From positions 1,230-40,768 of the forward strand of contig DERZ01000020.1 of assembly GCA_002361155.1 (NCBI GenBank): a stretch of DNA of 39,539 nt, written 5' to 3'. Positions 23,182 to 30,584 of the stretch are shown here, one piece after another; position 1 is the stretch's first letter; every line of letters starts with the position of its first letter. The notes beneath the pieces are model-generated. The model was not told where the DNA came from, searched no databases, and saw only the letters and a program-made list of their open reading frames with translations. This DNA is from Porphyromonadaceae bacterium UBA3327 (lineage in GTDB: Bacteria; Bacteroidota; Bacteroidia; Bacteroidales; Muribaculaceae). A program made the position numbers and the translations under genes.

Positions 23182-24428
23182 CATGCAAATTTAATTCCGT
23201 TCTCCTATCATTACTCGCGCTGATCTTTCTCTGCGGTCTTGATTTGTATGCACAGTCTACCGGCTCAAATCAAATTATTTCTTCCGGCTTTGGAGAGAAT
23301 CTTTCGACAGGATGCCCGAGGCTTCAAGTCATCGAGGATATGCTGTATGCACCCGGTCCTAACGGCATAATGCGTCGGGCCAAAGGAGAAACTGCCAAAT
23401 GGGAACCTTTCGCTATGCAGGGCATAAACGTCATAGATTTCCGTATTTCCGGTGAGGAAATTATTGCTTTCATAGTTCCTGAGGAATATTCTCAGATAAC
23501 CGATATGGATTTACGCACGGTAACCCGACTGGTAAAAGGTTATGTATCAGGAGTTGATTTTATCGATATTACTCCGCAGGAAATGGAGTATAGTTATAGT
23601 GGACATACCTTGACTTCATTGTCTGCTATGGCGCAGCATCCAACAGATAAGAATTGTGTGATGATTATGGGACACGCAGGAATCATGAAATCAAAAGATT
23701 TTGGTAAAACGTGGGAAAAACTGTCACATTACGGAGCTTTATATAATCCACACTCTTTCCTGGGTTGGCATCCACAAAACCCCGATATACTGTTTCTTAC
23801 TTCGGAATCATTCATTTATGTCGGCATGGTGTGCAGAAGTATAGACGGAGGTGCAACATGGGATATATTTACTCCGGATCCAAACAGTGAAAGTAGCTGC
23901 CATTGCATAGCCTTTGACCCTGATAATGCAGACCATCTTCTCATCAGTGGAGAATATAAAATTTATGAATCTTTTGACTGCGGTGAGACATGGGATATAA
24001 TATTTGACGAATTGAACAAGGGAGACAAATCGATTCTCGGGTATTCTTATAATATCATGTATGATCCGACCGATTCAAATCATTCAACTGTATACGCTGT
24101 CGGTCATGCCAATGGCTGGCCTCCAAGAAATATTGTTAGATCGGTTGACAATGGAAAGACTTGGCAACAATGTATGACATATGATTTCGAAAGCGACATG
24201 AACTTCTACTATGATGCGGCGCTCTTTGACGGAAAGATTTGGATTTACGATTATAAAGATATTGTTTACTGGAATATCAGCGGCAGTTCCGGTATTGATG
24301 ATTCCATCATCGAAAATTCGCAATTGCCCATTTATTACGACTTGAATGGTATACGGCTCAGTTCGAGGCCAAAATCAGGAATCGTAATCGAAAAACGAGG
24401 TAAAACATCTAATGTAATCGTGTTATGA
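23178..24428 (+). CDS. Secreted BNR/Asp-box beta-propeller protein, paralog 1
   Basis: A 416-residue exported protein with a signal peptide ending near LDLYAQ. It has four Asp-box repeats: SKDFGKTW (172-179), SIDGGATW (221-228), SFDCGETW (265-272) and SVDNGKTW (322-329), spaced as in sortilin/sialidase-type propellers. The catalytic Arg triad and FRIP motif of sialidases are not visible, so binding rather than cleavage is more likely. The last 30 residues (YYDLNGIRLSSRPKSG, IVIEKRGK) form a short C-terminal tag like that of its neighbours. The ATG overlaps the preceding stop (ATGA) and the next gene overlaps its own stop the same way, so the three are translationally coupled. Confidence 0.82.
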   Translation: MTCKFNSVLLSLLALIFLCGLDLYAQSTGSNQIISSGFGENLSTGCPRLQVIEDMLYAPGPNGIMRRAKGETAKWEPFAMQGINVIDFRISGEEIIAFIVPEEYSQITDMDLRTVTRLVKGYVSGVDFIDITPQEMEYSYSGHTLTSLSAMAQHPTDKNCVMIMGHAGIMKSKDFGKTWEKLSHYGALYNPHSFLGWHPQNPDILFLTSESFIYVGMVCRSIDGGATWDIFTPDPNSESSCHCIAFDPDNADHLLISGEYKIYESFDCGETWDIIFDELNKGDKSILGYSYNIMYDPTDSNHSTVYAVGHANGWPPRNIVRSVDNGKTWQQCMTYDFESDMNFYYDAALFDGKIWIYDYKDIVYWNISGSSGIDDSIIENSQLPIYYDLNGIRLSSRPKSGIVIEKRGKTSNVIVL

Positions 24429-25639
24429 AAAACGTGTTGCTCGTACTCTCGCTTGTCTGCTGTTGTTCTATGGCAAACGCTTCCATTCTCGGTATTCTCG
24501 AAGACACCAATTTCCCTGTTGGTATTTCGGGTGAACGCGATGGGGTACACAGGATGGAGGTAATCAATGGTGAGCTATATGCCGCCACCGAGAAAGGCAT
24601 ATATAAATATTCCGAATCCGAGAACTCATGGAGTATATGGGCTCTGCCAGATGTCAATGTCATGGACTTCAAGGTAAACGGCGATGACGTGGTGGCGATA
24701 ATTGTGCTCCAAGACCAAAAAGGATTTCGAGCCGTTGAGTTGGCGAGACTTATACGGTTCAACCGCAATCGGTCGGAATGGGAAGATATAATGGATGCAG
24801 GCATGGGATATTTCTGTCACGACCAATTCCTTACCTACGTAATGCGTATTGCACAGAATCCCTCGAAGCCTGAAATGTTGACAGTTGCCGCATATCCCGG
24901 CATCTGGATTTCCAAGGATTTCGGCACGACATGGAATTTCAAATTCAATTGGCTTTACGGCTATAACGAAAACCAATTTTTAGGCTGGCATCCGGTCAAA
25001 AACAATGTACTGTTCTACACGTCGGAAAGCGATACACTCGCAGCGCAGATTTTGCGGACTGAAAACGGAGGCAACGATTGGGATATAATCAATCCCGACC
25101 CAAACGGTGACAACTCGTGTCACAATCTTGCATTTGACCCTGACAATGCCGATCATATCTTGTATTCGGGGGAGGGTTGTATCTTTGAATCAAACGACTG
25201 TGGCAAAACATGGCAATGTGTTTACCGTCAGGAAGACCTTAAGGATGAAACTGAAATAGGATATGCCTATAACGTTATGTTCGACCCTGAAAATACCAAT
25301 ATTGTATATTGTGTGGGGGCTTGTTCTATCCATCAGGATATTCATATCTTCAAATCCGCTGACAAAGGTAAAACATGGACACGTATCGCACGTAGTAATT
25401 TATTCGATACCCACGAATACTGGCCTTATGAATCGGTGCTTTTCAACGGAAAGATATACCTCTATATGCAGAAAGGAGTGTTTACATACAATCCTTACAA
25501 TAATTCAGGTGTAGAGAACATCGTGACCGAAAGCAACAACGGTGCAGAAACGTGCTACGACCTATCAGGCCGCATAGTTTGCACTCCACAACCGGGACCA
25601 ATCCTCATACAGCGTGGTAAGAAAATCATTGTAAAGTAG
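24425..25639 (+). CDS. Secreted BNR/Asp-box beta-propeller protein, paralog 2
   Basis: A 404-residue protein clearly paralogous to the preceding one. Shared landmarks in the same order are FLGWHP, the dyad SCH-x(1-2)-AFDPDNADH, and Asp-boxes SKDFGTTW (163-170), TENGGNDW (212-219, degenerate), SNDCGKTW (256-263) and SADKGKTW (311-318). The signal peptide (LVLSLVCCCSMANAS) lacks a clean lipobox. The C-terminal tag reads CYDLSGRIV ... GPILIQRGKK. It starts inside the stop codon of paralog 1 (ATGA). The tandem arrangement and divergence point to an old duplication. Export to the cell surface is inferred; the ligand is unknown. Confidence 0.82.
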   Translation: MKNVLLVLSLVCCCSMANASILGILEDTNFPVGISGERDGVHRMEVINGELYAATEKGIYKYSESENSWSIWALPDVNVMDFKVNGDDVVAIIVLQDQKGFRAVELARLIRFNRNRSEWEDIMDAGMGYFCHDQFLTYVMRIAQNPSKPEMLTVAAYPGIWISKDFGTTWNFKFNWLYGYNENQFLGWHPVKNNVLFYTSESDTLAAQILRTENGGNDWDIINPDPNGDNSCHNLAFDPDNADHILYSGEGCIFESNDCGKTWQCVYRQEDLKDETEIGYAYNVMFDPENTNIVYCVGACSIHQDIHIFKSADKGKTWTRIARSNLFDTHEYWPYESVLFNGKIYLYMQKGVFTYNPYNNSGVENIVTESNNGAETCYDLSGRIVCTPQPGPILIQRGKKIIVK

Positions 25640-25642
25640 ACG

Positions 25643-25921
25643 ATGAAACATATCATTCTCGCCGCGATAACCACACTTTCAGTTATCACCGCCAATGCAC
25701 AAGACATTGACGGTGATGTTCTGCCCTCCGACCGCAATCACTGGACAATAACCGTAGCTTATGATGCCTCCATTCCGGGAAAATGGAAACTTGCAAACGG
25801 CTCATTCAAGATGGTCAAGCCCGGCAGTGGTATAAGTGTCGGAGCTGATTATATGTGGCTCTTTGGCAAAAATTTCTTCTTTGAACCCGGTGCTCGCTTC
25901 TTTATTGACACAGCGTTATAA
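25643..25921 (+). pseudogene. N-terminal fragment of an outer-membrane beta-barrel protein
   Basis: 92 residues: a signal peptide (MKHIILAAITTLSVITANAQ) followed by strands with alternating hydrophobic and aromatic residues (WTITVAYDASIPGKW, GISVGADYMWLFGKNFFFEP) of the kind seen in small PorT/OmpW-like barrels. Such barrels need about 180-220 residues, so the gene is cut short; a stop falls just after FFIDTAL, and the sequence beyond is an unrelated gene start on the other strand. It begins 3 bp after paralog 2 and is the last member of the operon. Probably non-functional. Confidence 0.65.
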
Positions 25922-25999
25922 AACGTCTGGAACCATGCGTAATAGCCTGCGATTGCTATTCCCCATCCTAAATAAGCCTTAAGTTTCTTTTTCTCCATT
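25922..25999 (-). pseudogene. Remnant 5' end of a small membrane-protein gene
   Basis: On the minus strand an ATG at 25999 opens MEKKKLKAYLGWGIAIAG and continues YYAWFQTFYN, a charged start followed by one hydrophobic helix. The frame then runs into the antisense of the barrel fragment, so the gene is cut at about 25921. I do not recognise the family. It marks a recombination junction. Confidence 0.45.
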
Positions 26000-26095
26000 A
26001 CTCTTGCAATCAACGGAAAAAGTCAATCTAAATTGCACATTATCTATAAGATTTAAAGAATATCACGGTTGTTTGAAGTGGCTTTGCGATGGCAT

Positions 26096-26195
26096 TCATG
26101 TTGGGAGAGGTACTTTGTCGAGAAGAAGCACCCGCTCCCTGAGTATCCTTGCAAAATCAGCAGCCATCATCTTAAGTTTTTCGCAGACAAAAATA
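26096..26195 (-). pseudogene. Orphan 5' end of the homocysteine methyltransferase gene (right direct repeat)
   Basis: An ATG at 26167 opens MAADFARILRERVLLLD, matching the first 17 residues of the gene at 19106-20035 with two changes, then KVPLPT and a stop at 26096. The similarity ends at 26117 on the coding side and extends upstream through the leader to a TATTTTTG -7 element (26188-26195) and an A-rich block. It is in the same orientation as the intact gene, 6.1 kb away. It is not functional by itself. Confidence 0.85.
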
Positions 26196-26265
26196 ATAAA
26201 AATCTGTCTTCATCAGCGGCGGAGGACCCTTTTTTAGGGATTTGGCGAGAATCGGGGCGGAAAAT

Positions 26266-26296
26266 TTTGCCGTTTTTGAAAAAATTAGTATCTTTG
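26266..26296 (+). promoter_or_regulatory. Promoter for tRNA-Pro
   Basis: TTTG (26266-26269), a 19-bp spacer and TATCTTTG (26289-26296) match the consensus fully. Transcription would start near 26303, about 11 nt before the tRNA. Confidence 0.75.
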
Positions 26297-26313
26297 CAGT
26301 CGCAAACAAAAAT

Positions 26314-26387
26314 CGGGGTGTAGCACAGTTGGTTAGCGCGCTACGTTCGGGACGTAGAGGTCGGGCGTTCGAGTCGCCTCACCCCGA
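26314..26387 (+). tRNA. tRNA-Pro (anticodon CGG)
   Basis: 74 nt with acceptor arms CGGGGTG/CACCCCG, a D-arm with AGTTGGTTAGC, anticodon stem CTACG/CGTAG around loop TTCGGGA (anticodon CGG at 26348-26350), and a T-arm with GTTCGAGTC. The discriminator is A and CCA is not encoded. Confidence 0.96.
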
Positions 26388-26391
26388 CAGG

Positions 26392-26430
26392 AAGCCGAGG
26401 GAATCAATGGTTCCCCCGGCTTTCGATATT
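26392..26430 (+). terminator. Hairpin after tRNA-Pro
   Basis: AAGCCG-A-GGGAA pairs with TTCCC-C-CGGCTT around a 7-nt loop and is followed by a short T-rich stretch (TCGATATTTTC). It probably ends or processes the tRNA transcript before metG. Confidence 0.55.
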
Positions 26431-26490
26431 TTCGGGAATACCCTCTCGGTCTCCGGCACTGTTCCGGGGCGGGAAGAAACAAACAAAACG

Positions 26491-28530
26491 ATGAAAGAAT
26501 TCAAGCGTACACTTATCACCACGGCCCTGCCTTACGCCAACGGGCCGGTGCATATCGGCCACCTGGCCGGAGTCTATGTCCCTGCCGACATCTATGCGAG
26601 GTATCTCCGTCTTAAGGGAGAGGAGGTGCTGCTCATCGGCGGCAGCGACGAGCATGGCGTGCCTATCACCATCAAGGCCCGCAAGGAGGGTGTCACCCCC
26701 CAGGATATAGTGGACCGTTATCACACGATAATCAAAGATTCGTTCGAGGAGTTCGGCATATCGTTCGACGTGTACGGGCGCACCAGCTCCAAGACGCATT
26801 CCCGTACGGCCTCCGATTTCTTCCGCCGCCTTTACGACAAGGGGGAATTCGTGGAGAAGACCTCCATGCAGCTGTACGACGAGGAGGCCGGCCAGTTCCT
26901 CGCAGACCGCTATGTCACCGGCAAGTGCCCCCACTGCGGTGCGGAAGGTGCATACGGCGACCAGTGCGAGGCGTGCGGCACAAGCCTCAACGCCACCGAC
27001 CTGATCGATCCCCGCTCGGCAATCACCGGCAGCGTCCCCGTGATGCGCGAGACCACCCACTTCTATCTTCCCCTCGACAAGTGGCAGACGCGTCTCGAGA
27101 AATGGATTCTCGAAGAGCACAAGGAGTGGAAACCGAATGTCTACGGACAGTGCAAGTCCTGGCTCGACCTCGGTCTGCAGCCCAGGGCCGTGAGCCGTGA
27201 CCTCGACTGGGGTATCCCTGTACCCGTGGAGGGTGCCGACGGCAAGGTGCTGTACGTATGGTTCGATGCTCCGATCGGCTACATCTCAAACACCATCGAC
27301 CTCGTTGGCGATGACTACGAGAAATGGTGGAAGGATCAGGATACCCGCATGATCCATTTCATCGGCAAGGACAATATAGTGTTTCATTGCATCGTTTTCC
27401 CCGCCATGCTCATGGCCGACGGTTCTTTCAATCTTCCCGACAATGTTCCCGCCAACGAATTCCTGAATCTCGAGGACGACAAGATATCCACCTCGCGCAA
27501 CTGGGCGGTATGGCTCCACGAATATCTGCGCGACTTCCCCGGCAAGCAGGACGTGCTGCGCTACGTGCTCACGGCCAATGCACCCGAGACCAAGGACAAC
27601 AACTTCACCTGGAAGGATTTCCAGGCGCGCAACAACAATGAGCTTGTGGCCATCCTCGGCAATTTCGTGAACCGTGCCATGGTTCTCGACCATAAGTATT
27701 TCGCTGGAAAAGTGCCTTCCTGCAGCCAGCTCGGCGAGATGGATCTGGCGGTGATGGAAGAGGTGAGCGGGGCCTGCGCTGCCGCAAGCGACGAACTGGA
27801 CCATTTCAAATTCCGCGAGGCTCTCCGGCAGGCTATGAACGTGGCCCGCGCCGGCAACAAGTATCTGGCCGACACCGAGCCCTGGAAACTCTGGAAGACA
27901 GACCCTGAGCGCGTGGGTACCATCCTGAACGTGGCGCTCCAGATCTGCGCCAATCTCGCCGTGCTGTTCGAACCTTTCACTCCCTTTATGAGTGCGGACC
28001 TCTGCAGGATGCTCGGTCTCGGCAAAATCAGCTGGAACATGCTCGGACATTTCGATCTTCTCGCCGAAGGCGCGGAGGTGGCCGAGCCTCACCTTCTTTT
28101 TGACAAGATCGAGGACGCTCCGGTCGAGGCCCAGGTAAAGCGCCTGCTCGATACCAGGACGGCCAACGAGCTGGCCGGATGGTCTCCGGAACCGTTAAAG
28201 GAGGAATGCTCTTTCGAGGATTTCGAGAAAGTGGACATCCGTGTGGGAAAGGTACTGAGTTGTGAGAAAGTGAAAAAGTCGAAGAAACTTCTGCAGTTCC
28301 TTATAGATGACGGAATGGAGAAGAGGACCATTCTGAGCGGCATAGCCCAGAGCTACGAGGATCCCTCGGTGCTTGTGGGCAAGGAGGTATGCTTCGTGGC
28401 CAATTTCGCTCCCCGGAAAATGATGGGTATCGAAAGCCAGGGCATGATCATGAGCGCCGTCAATCCCGACGGAACCCTCACGGTGATCTCCCCGTCGGCC
28501 GAAGTGAAACCGGGCGCGCAGGTAGGATGA
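26491..28530 (+). CDS. metG: Methionyl-tRNA synthetase with C-terminal tRNA-binding domain
   Basis: A 679-residue class I synthetase. HIGH is at 21-24, a zinc knuckle at C146, C149, C159 and C162 (CPHCGAEG ... CEACG), and the KMSKS equivalent is KISTS (331-335). Residues about 575-679 form an EMAPII/Trbp111 OB-fold ([31 protein letters not shown]), which aids tRNA binding and dimerisation. The frame stays open upstream through the tRNA gene to 26242, but [18 protein letters not shown] at 26491 is the normal N-terminus. The stop overlaps the rnpA start (ATGA), so the two are translationally coupled. Confidence 0.97.
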   Translation: MKEFKRTLITTALPYANGPVHIGHLAGVYVPADIYARYLRLKGEEVLLIGGSDEHGVPITIKARKEGVTPQDIVDRYHTIIKDSFEEFGISFDVYGRTSSKTHSRTASDFFRRLYDKGEFVEKTSMQLYDEEAGQFLADRYVTGKCPHCGAEGAYGDQCEACGTSLNATDLIDPRSAITGSVPVMRETTHFYLPLDKWQTRLEKWILEEHKEWKPNVYGQCKSWLDLGLQPRAVSRDLDWGIPVPVEGADGKVLYVWFDAPIGYISNTIDLVGDDYEKWWKDQDTRMIHFIGKDNIVFHCIVFPAMLMADGSFNLPDNVPANEFLNLEDDKISTSRNWAVWLHEYLRDFPGKQDVLRYVLTANAPETKDNNFTWKDFQARNNNELVAILGNFVNRAMVLDHKYFAGKVPSCSQLGEMDLAVMEEVSGACAAASDELDHFKFREALRQAMNVARAGNKYLADTEPWKLWKTDPERVGTILNVALQICANLAVLFEPFTPFMSADLCRMLGLGKISWNMLGHFDLLAEGAEVAEPHLLFDKIEDAPVEAQVKRLLDTRTANELAGWSPEPLKEECSFEDFEKVDIRVGKVLSCEKVKKSKKLLQFLIDDGMEKRTILSGIAQSYEDPSVLVGKEVCFVANFAPRKMMGIESQGMIMSAVNPDGTLTVISPSAEVKPGAQVG

Positions 28531-28973
28531 GCGCCGTAGATCTTTCTTTCGACAAGAGCTGTCGGCTCCATCTCAAGTCGATGGTCGACAATCTTTTCAG
28601 CCGCGGGAAAACGTTTTACGATTTCCCGCTGCGTCTCACATGGATTGCCCTCTCGCAGGAAGAAGCCGACTCTCTGTTCCGCGCAGGATGCCCTGCAGAT
28701 GTGGGCGCACTGCAGATGCTTGTCACAGTGCCCAAGAAGAAGCGGCGGCGCGCCGTGGACCGTGTGCTCATGCGCCGCCGCATCCGCGAGGCGTACCGCA
28801 TAAACCGGCGTCCGCTCGAGGATTTGGCGTGTTCCTGTCCAGGTATCCGCACTCTGCAGCTCGCTTTCATTTATCTTAAAAACGAGAATGCCGACTATGC
28901 CGAGATCGAGCGCAAGATGCGCGCTCTTCTCGCCAAGGTGGCGGTCGCCCTCGACTCCGCGCATGAAGGCTGA
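28527..28973 (+). CDS. rnpA: Ribonuclease P protein component
   Basis: A 148-residue basic protein subunit of RNase P, which matures tRNA 5' ends. The conserved RNA-contact helix is [20 protein letters not shown], corresponding to the RNR signature region; the N-terminal half has the aromatic strand [10 protein letters not shown]. The start ATG overlaps the metG stop; a longer frame reaching into metG (28389) is not the gene. It overlaps yidD by 11 bp, the usual rnpA-yidD pairing. Confidence 0.9.
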   Translation: MSAVDLSFDKSCRLHLKSMVDNLFSRGKTFYDFPLRLTWIALSQEEADSLFRAGCPADVGALQMLVTVPKKKRRRAVDRVLMRRRIREAYRINRRPLEDLACSCPGIRTLQLAFIYLKNENADYAEIERKMRALLAKVAVALDSAHEG

Positions 28974-29226
28974 AAAGATTGCCCGGAAACTGGCGATAGC
29001 GCCTATACGTTTCTATCAGCTGGTCGTTTCTCCGCATTTTCCGGCCGCGTGCCGCTTCACTCCGACATGCTCGCAGTATGCCGTGGAGGCTGTGGAACGA
29101 TTCGGACCGGTGCGTGGAGGATGGCTCGCAATGAAACGTATATGCCGCTGCCATCCCTGGGGCGGCAGCGGTTTTGATCCAGTCCCCGAAAAACAAAATG
29201 ACGCTTCCCGTGGTTGTAAGAAGTGA
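28963..29226 (+). CDS. yidD: YidD, membrane protein insertion efficiency factor
   Basis: An 87-residue peripheral inner-membrane protein that assists YidC-dependent insertion. Family landmarks are [30 protein letters not shown] and [14 protein letters not shown], including the conserved Cys. The ATG at 28963 lies inside the 3' end of rnpA (11-bp overlap). A more upstream in-frame ATG at 28888 falls deep in rnpA and gives a non-family N-terminus. Confidence 0.95.
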   Translation: MKAEKIARKLAIAPIRFYQLVVSPHFPAACRFTPTCSQYAVEAVERFGPVRGGWLAMKRICRCHPWGGSGFDPVPEKQNDASRGCKK

Positions 29227-29285
29227 GAGTGACGCAGGAGCCGCATGCAGTTCCTGCAATTCTCTCGCCGATAACTCCACACACT

Positions 29286-29954
29286 ATGAACAAAATTATT
29301 GATATCCATACGCATCATGCCCCGCCTCAGCCGCGTGGTGTGGTCAACATAGACCCGGGCACTCCCCTCTCCTCGCTGATGGAGGGTCAGGCTTACAGCG
29401 TCGGGATTCATCCGTGGGATACTGTCGGACCCATTGCGCCGGAAGCATGGAACGCCCTTGAGCAACTTGCATCCGATCCCCGGATTGTCGCCATAGGAGA
29501 ATGCGGCGTGGATCTCTCCGGACGGGGAGGATTCCTGTTTCGGCAGATTCAGGTGCTGAAACGCCAGATAGAGCTGTCGGAAGAGCTCGGCAAACCTCTC
29601 ATACTCCATGATGTAAAGGCGCACGATGTGATTGTGGGGCTGCGAGCCGACATCAAGCCGACCCAGCCGTGGGTGGTACACGGTCTGAGAAACAAGCCGG
29701 AAGTGGCGGAAATGCTCATGCGCTCCGGATGCATGTTGTCGCTCGGAGCTCAGTTCAACCCCGATACACTCAAGATAATTCCCTCCGACAGGCTGCTTGC
29801 CGAGACTGACGCCGCCGACACGGGCATAGAGGATGTGGTGAGGACTTTGTCGGAGGCTGCGGGACGCGATCTCACCGGCGAACTTGAGAGAAACGCGGCG
29901 ATGTTTCTCGGACATGATGCCGATGAATTGGATAAAATATTGAACAATAAATAA
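29286..29954 (+). CDS. TatD-family metal-dependent hydrolase
   Basis: A 222-residue TIM-barrel enzyme of the TatD DNase group. Metal ligands are visible: H8 and H10 in DIHTHH, E in IGECGVDL, H in ILHDVKAHD, H in VVHGLR and D in ETDAAD. The C-terminus is shorter than in E. coli TatD (about 260 residues), as is common for Bacteroidetes versions next to rnpA and yidD. The frame is open to a GTG or ATG-like start at 29223, but MNKIIDIHTHH at 29286 fits the family. Substrate unknown; 3'-5' exonuclease or peptide hydrolase roles are reported for relatives. Confidence 0.9.
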   Translation: MNKIIDIHTHHAPPQPRGVVNIDPGTPLSSLMEGQAYSVGIHPWDTVGPIAPEAWNALEQLASDPRIVAIGECGVDLSGRGGFLFRQIQVLKRQIELSEELGKPLILHDVKAHDVIVGLRADIKPTQPWVVHGLRNKPEVAEMLMRSGCMLSLGAQFNPDTLKIIPSDRLLAETDAADTGIEDVVRTLSEAAGRDLTGELERNAAMFLGHDADELDKILNNK

Positions 29955-29960
29955 AAAGAT

Positions 29961-30464
29961 ATGAAAAAGTTTATAATCAGTGCATTCGCCGTTGCGGCGA
30001 TGTTGCTCGGAAGCCCGGTTGCGTCGGCTCAGACTCATGCCGCGCAGACCGATGGTACTTCTGCAGAGATGCCTTGGTTCGTTTCAATGGGCTATGGCGG
30101 TTTTGACTTCGAGATTCCCGCAGGGTCGATTGTGGAGAAGGGCTCGACGGTAATGGTGAAATATCCCGACGGAACCTTCGGGCTTTCGATGGTAAACGAG
30201 GAGACTCAGGGGGCTAATCAGAAAATAGCCTTCGAACTCTGCCGCCGTGTCGTCAAGCAGCTTGACATCAAGGACGCGCATGTCGACAAACGCACCATCG
30301 GAGGTGTCGACGGCGCCATAGCGCGGGGCTCCATCGAGAACCGTCAGGTGACGGTAATCATTCTGCCTGTCGGTACAAACGACGCCGTTACCACAGTAAT
30401 CATGGCCTCGCCTGAGCGCGCGAACTGGGTCAACAATTTTATAGACTCGCTTAAGAAGAGCTGA
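29961..30464 (+). CDS. Small exported protein of unknown function
   Basis: A 167-residue protein with a signal peptide cut near VASAQ. The mature part is short and mixed alpha/beta (FDFEIPAGSIVEKGSTVMVK, VKQLDIKDAHVDKRTIGGVD, VTVIILPVGTNDAVTTVIMA). I do not recognise the domain; the pattern of a mean value followed by error-like strands resembles periplasmic proteins that bind small ligands, but this is weak. It starts 6 bp after the TatD gene, likely in the same transcript, and is followed by a strong terminator. Confidence 0.8.
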   Translation: MKKFIISAFAVAAMLLGSPVASAQTHAAQTDGTSAEMPWFVSMGYGGFDFEIPAGSIVEKGSTVMVKYPDGTFGLSMVNEETQGANQKIAFELCRRVVKQLDIKDAHVDKRTIGGVDGAIARGSIENRQVTVIILPVGTNDAVTTVIMASPERANWVNNFIDSLKKS

Positions 30465-30502
30465 CGGAAAGAGGAAAATATTCTAAATTCCGGGACAACA
30501 AC

Positions 30503-30554
30503 CCAATAAAAAAAGCGGAATCAGATATGGCTTCTGATTCCGCTTTTTTATTGG
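30503..30554. terminator. Strong bidirectional terminator
   Basis: A 22-bp near-perfect stem (one bulged A) with core AAAAGCGGAATCAGA/TCTGATTCCGCTTTT and a short loop, flanked by A and T runs. It lies between the convergent small exported protein gene and the GH2 gene, and ends transcription from both. Confidence 0.92.
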
Positions 30555-30584
30555 ATTGATTCCTGGCGTTAAAACGGCTTAAAT

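Larger units (their letters stand above)
26000..26313. other. Intergenic stretch at the right side of the island
   Basis: It holds the orphan methyltransferase gene start (26096-26167 with its -7 element to 26195) and the tRNA promoter. The remaining sequence has no convincing gene; open frames across it are short and start in odd places. Confidence 0.6.

Noticed and set aside
23178..25639. BNR proteins as active sialidases
   Set aside because: Asp-boxes are present but no FRIP motif, catalytic Arg triad or Tyr/Glu pair could be placed.
26242..26490. Upstream extension of metG through the tRNA gene
   Set aside because: The extra 83 codons are the tRNA and its terminator; the family N-terminus begins at 26491.
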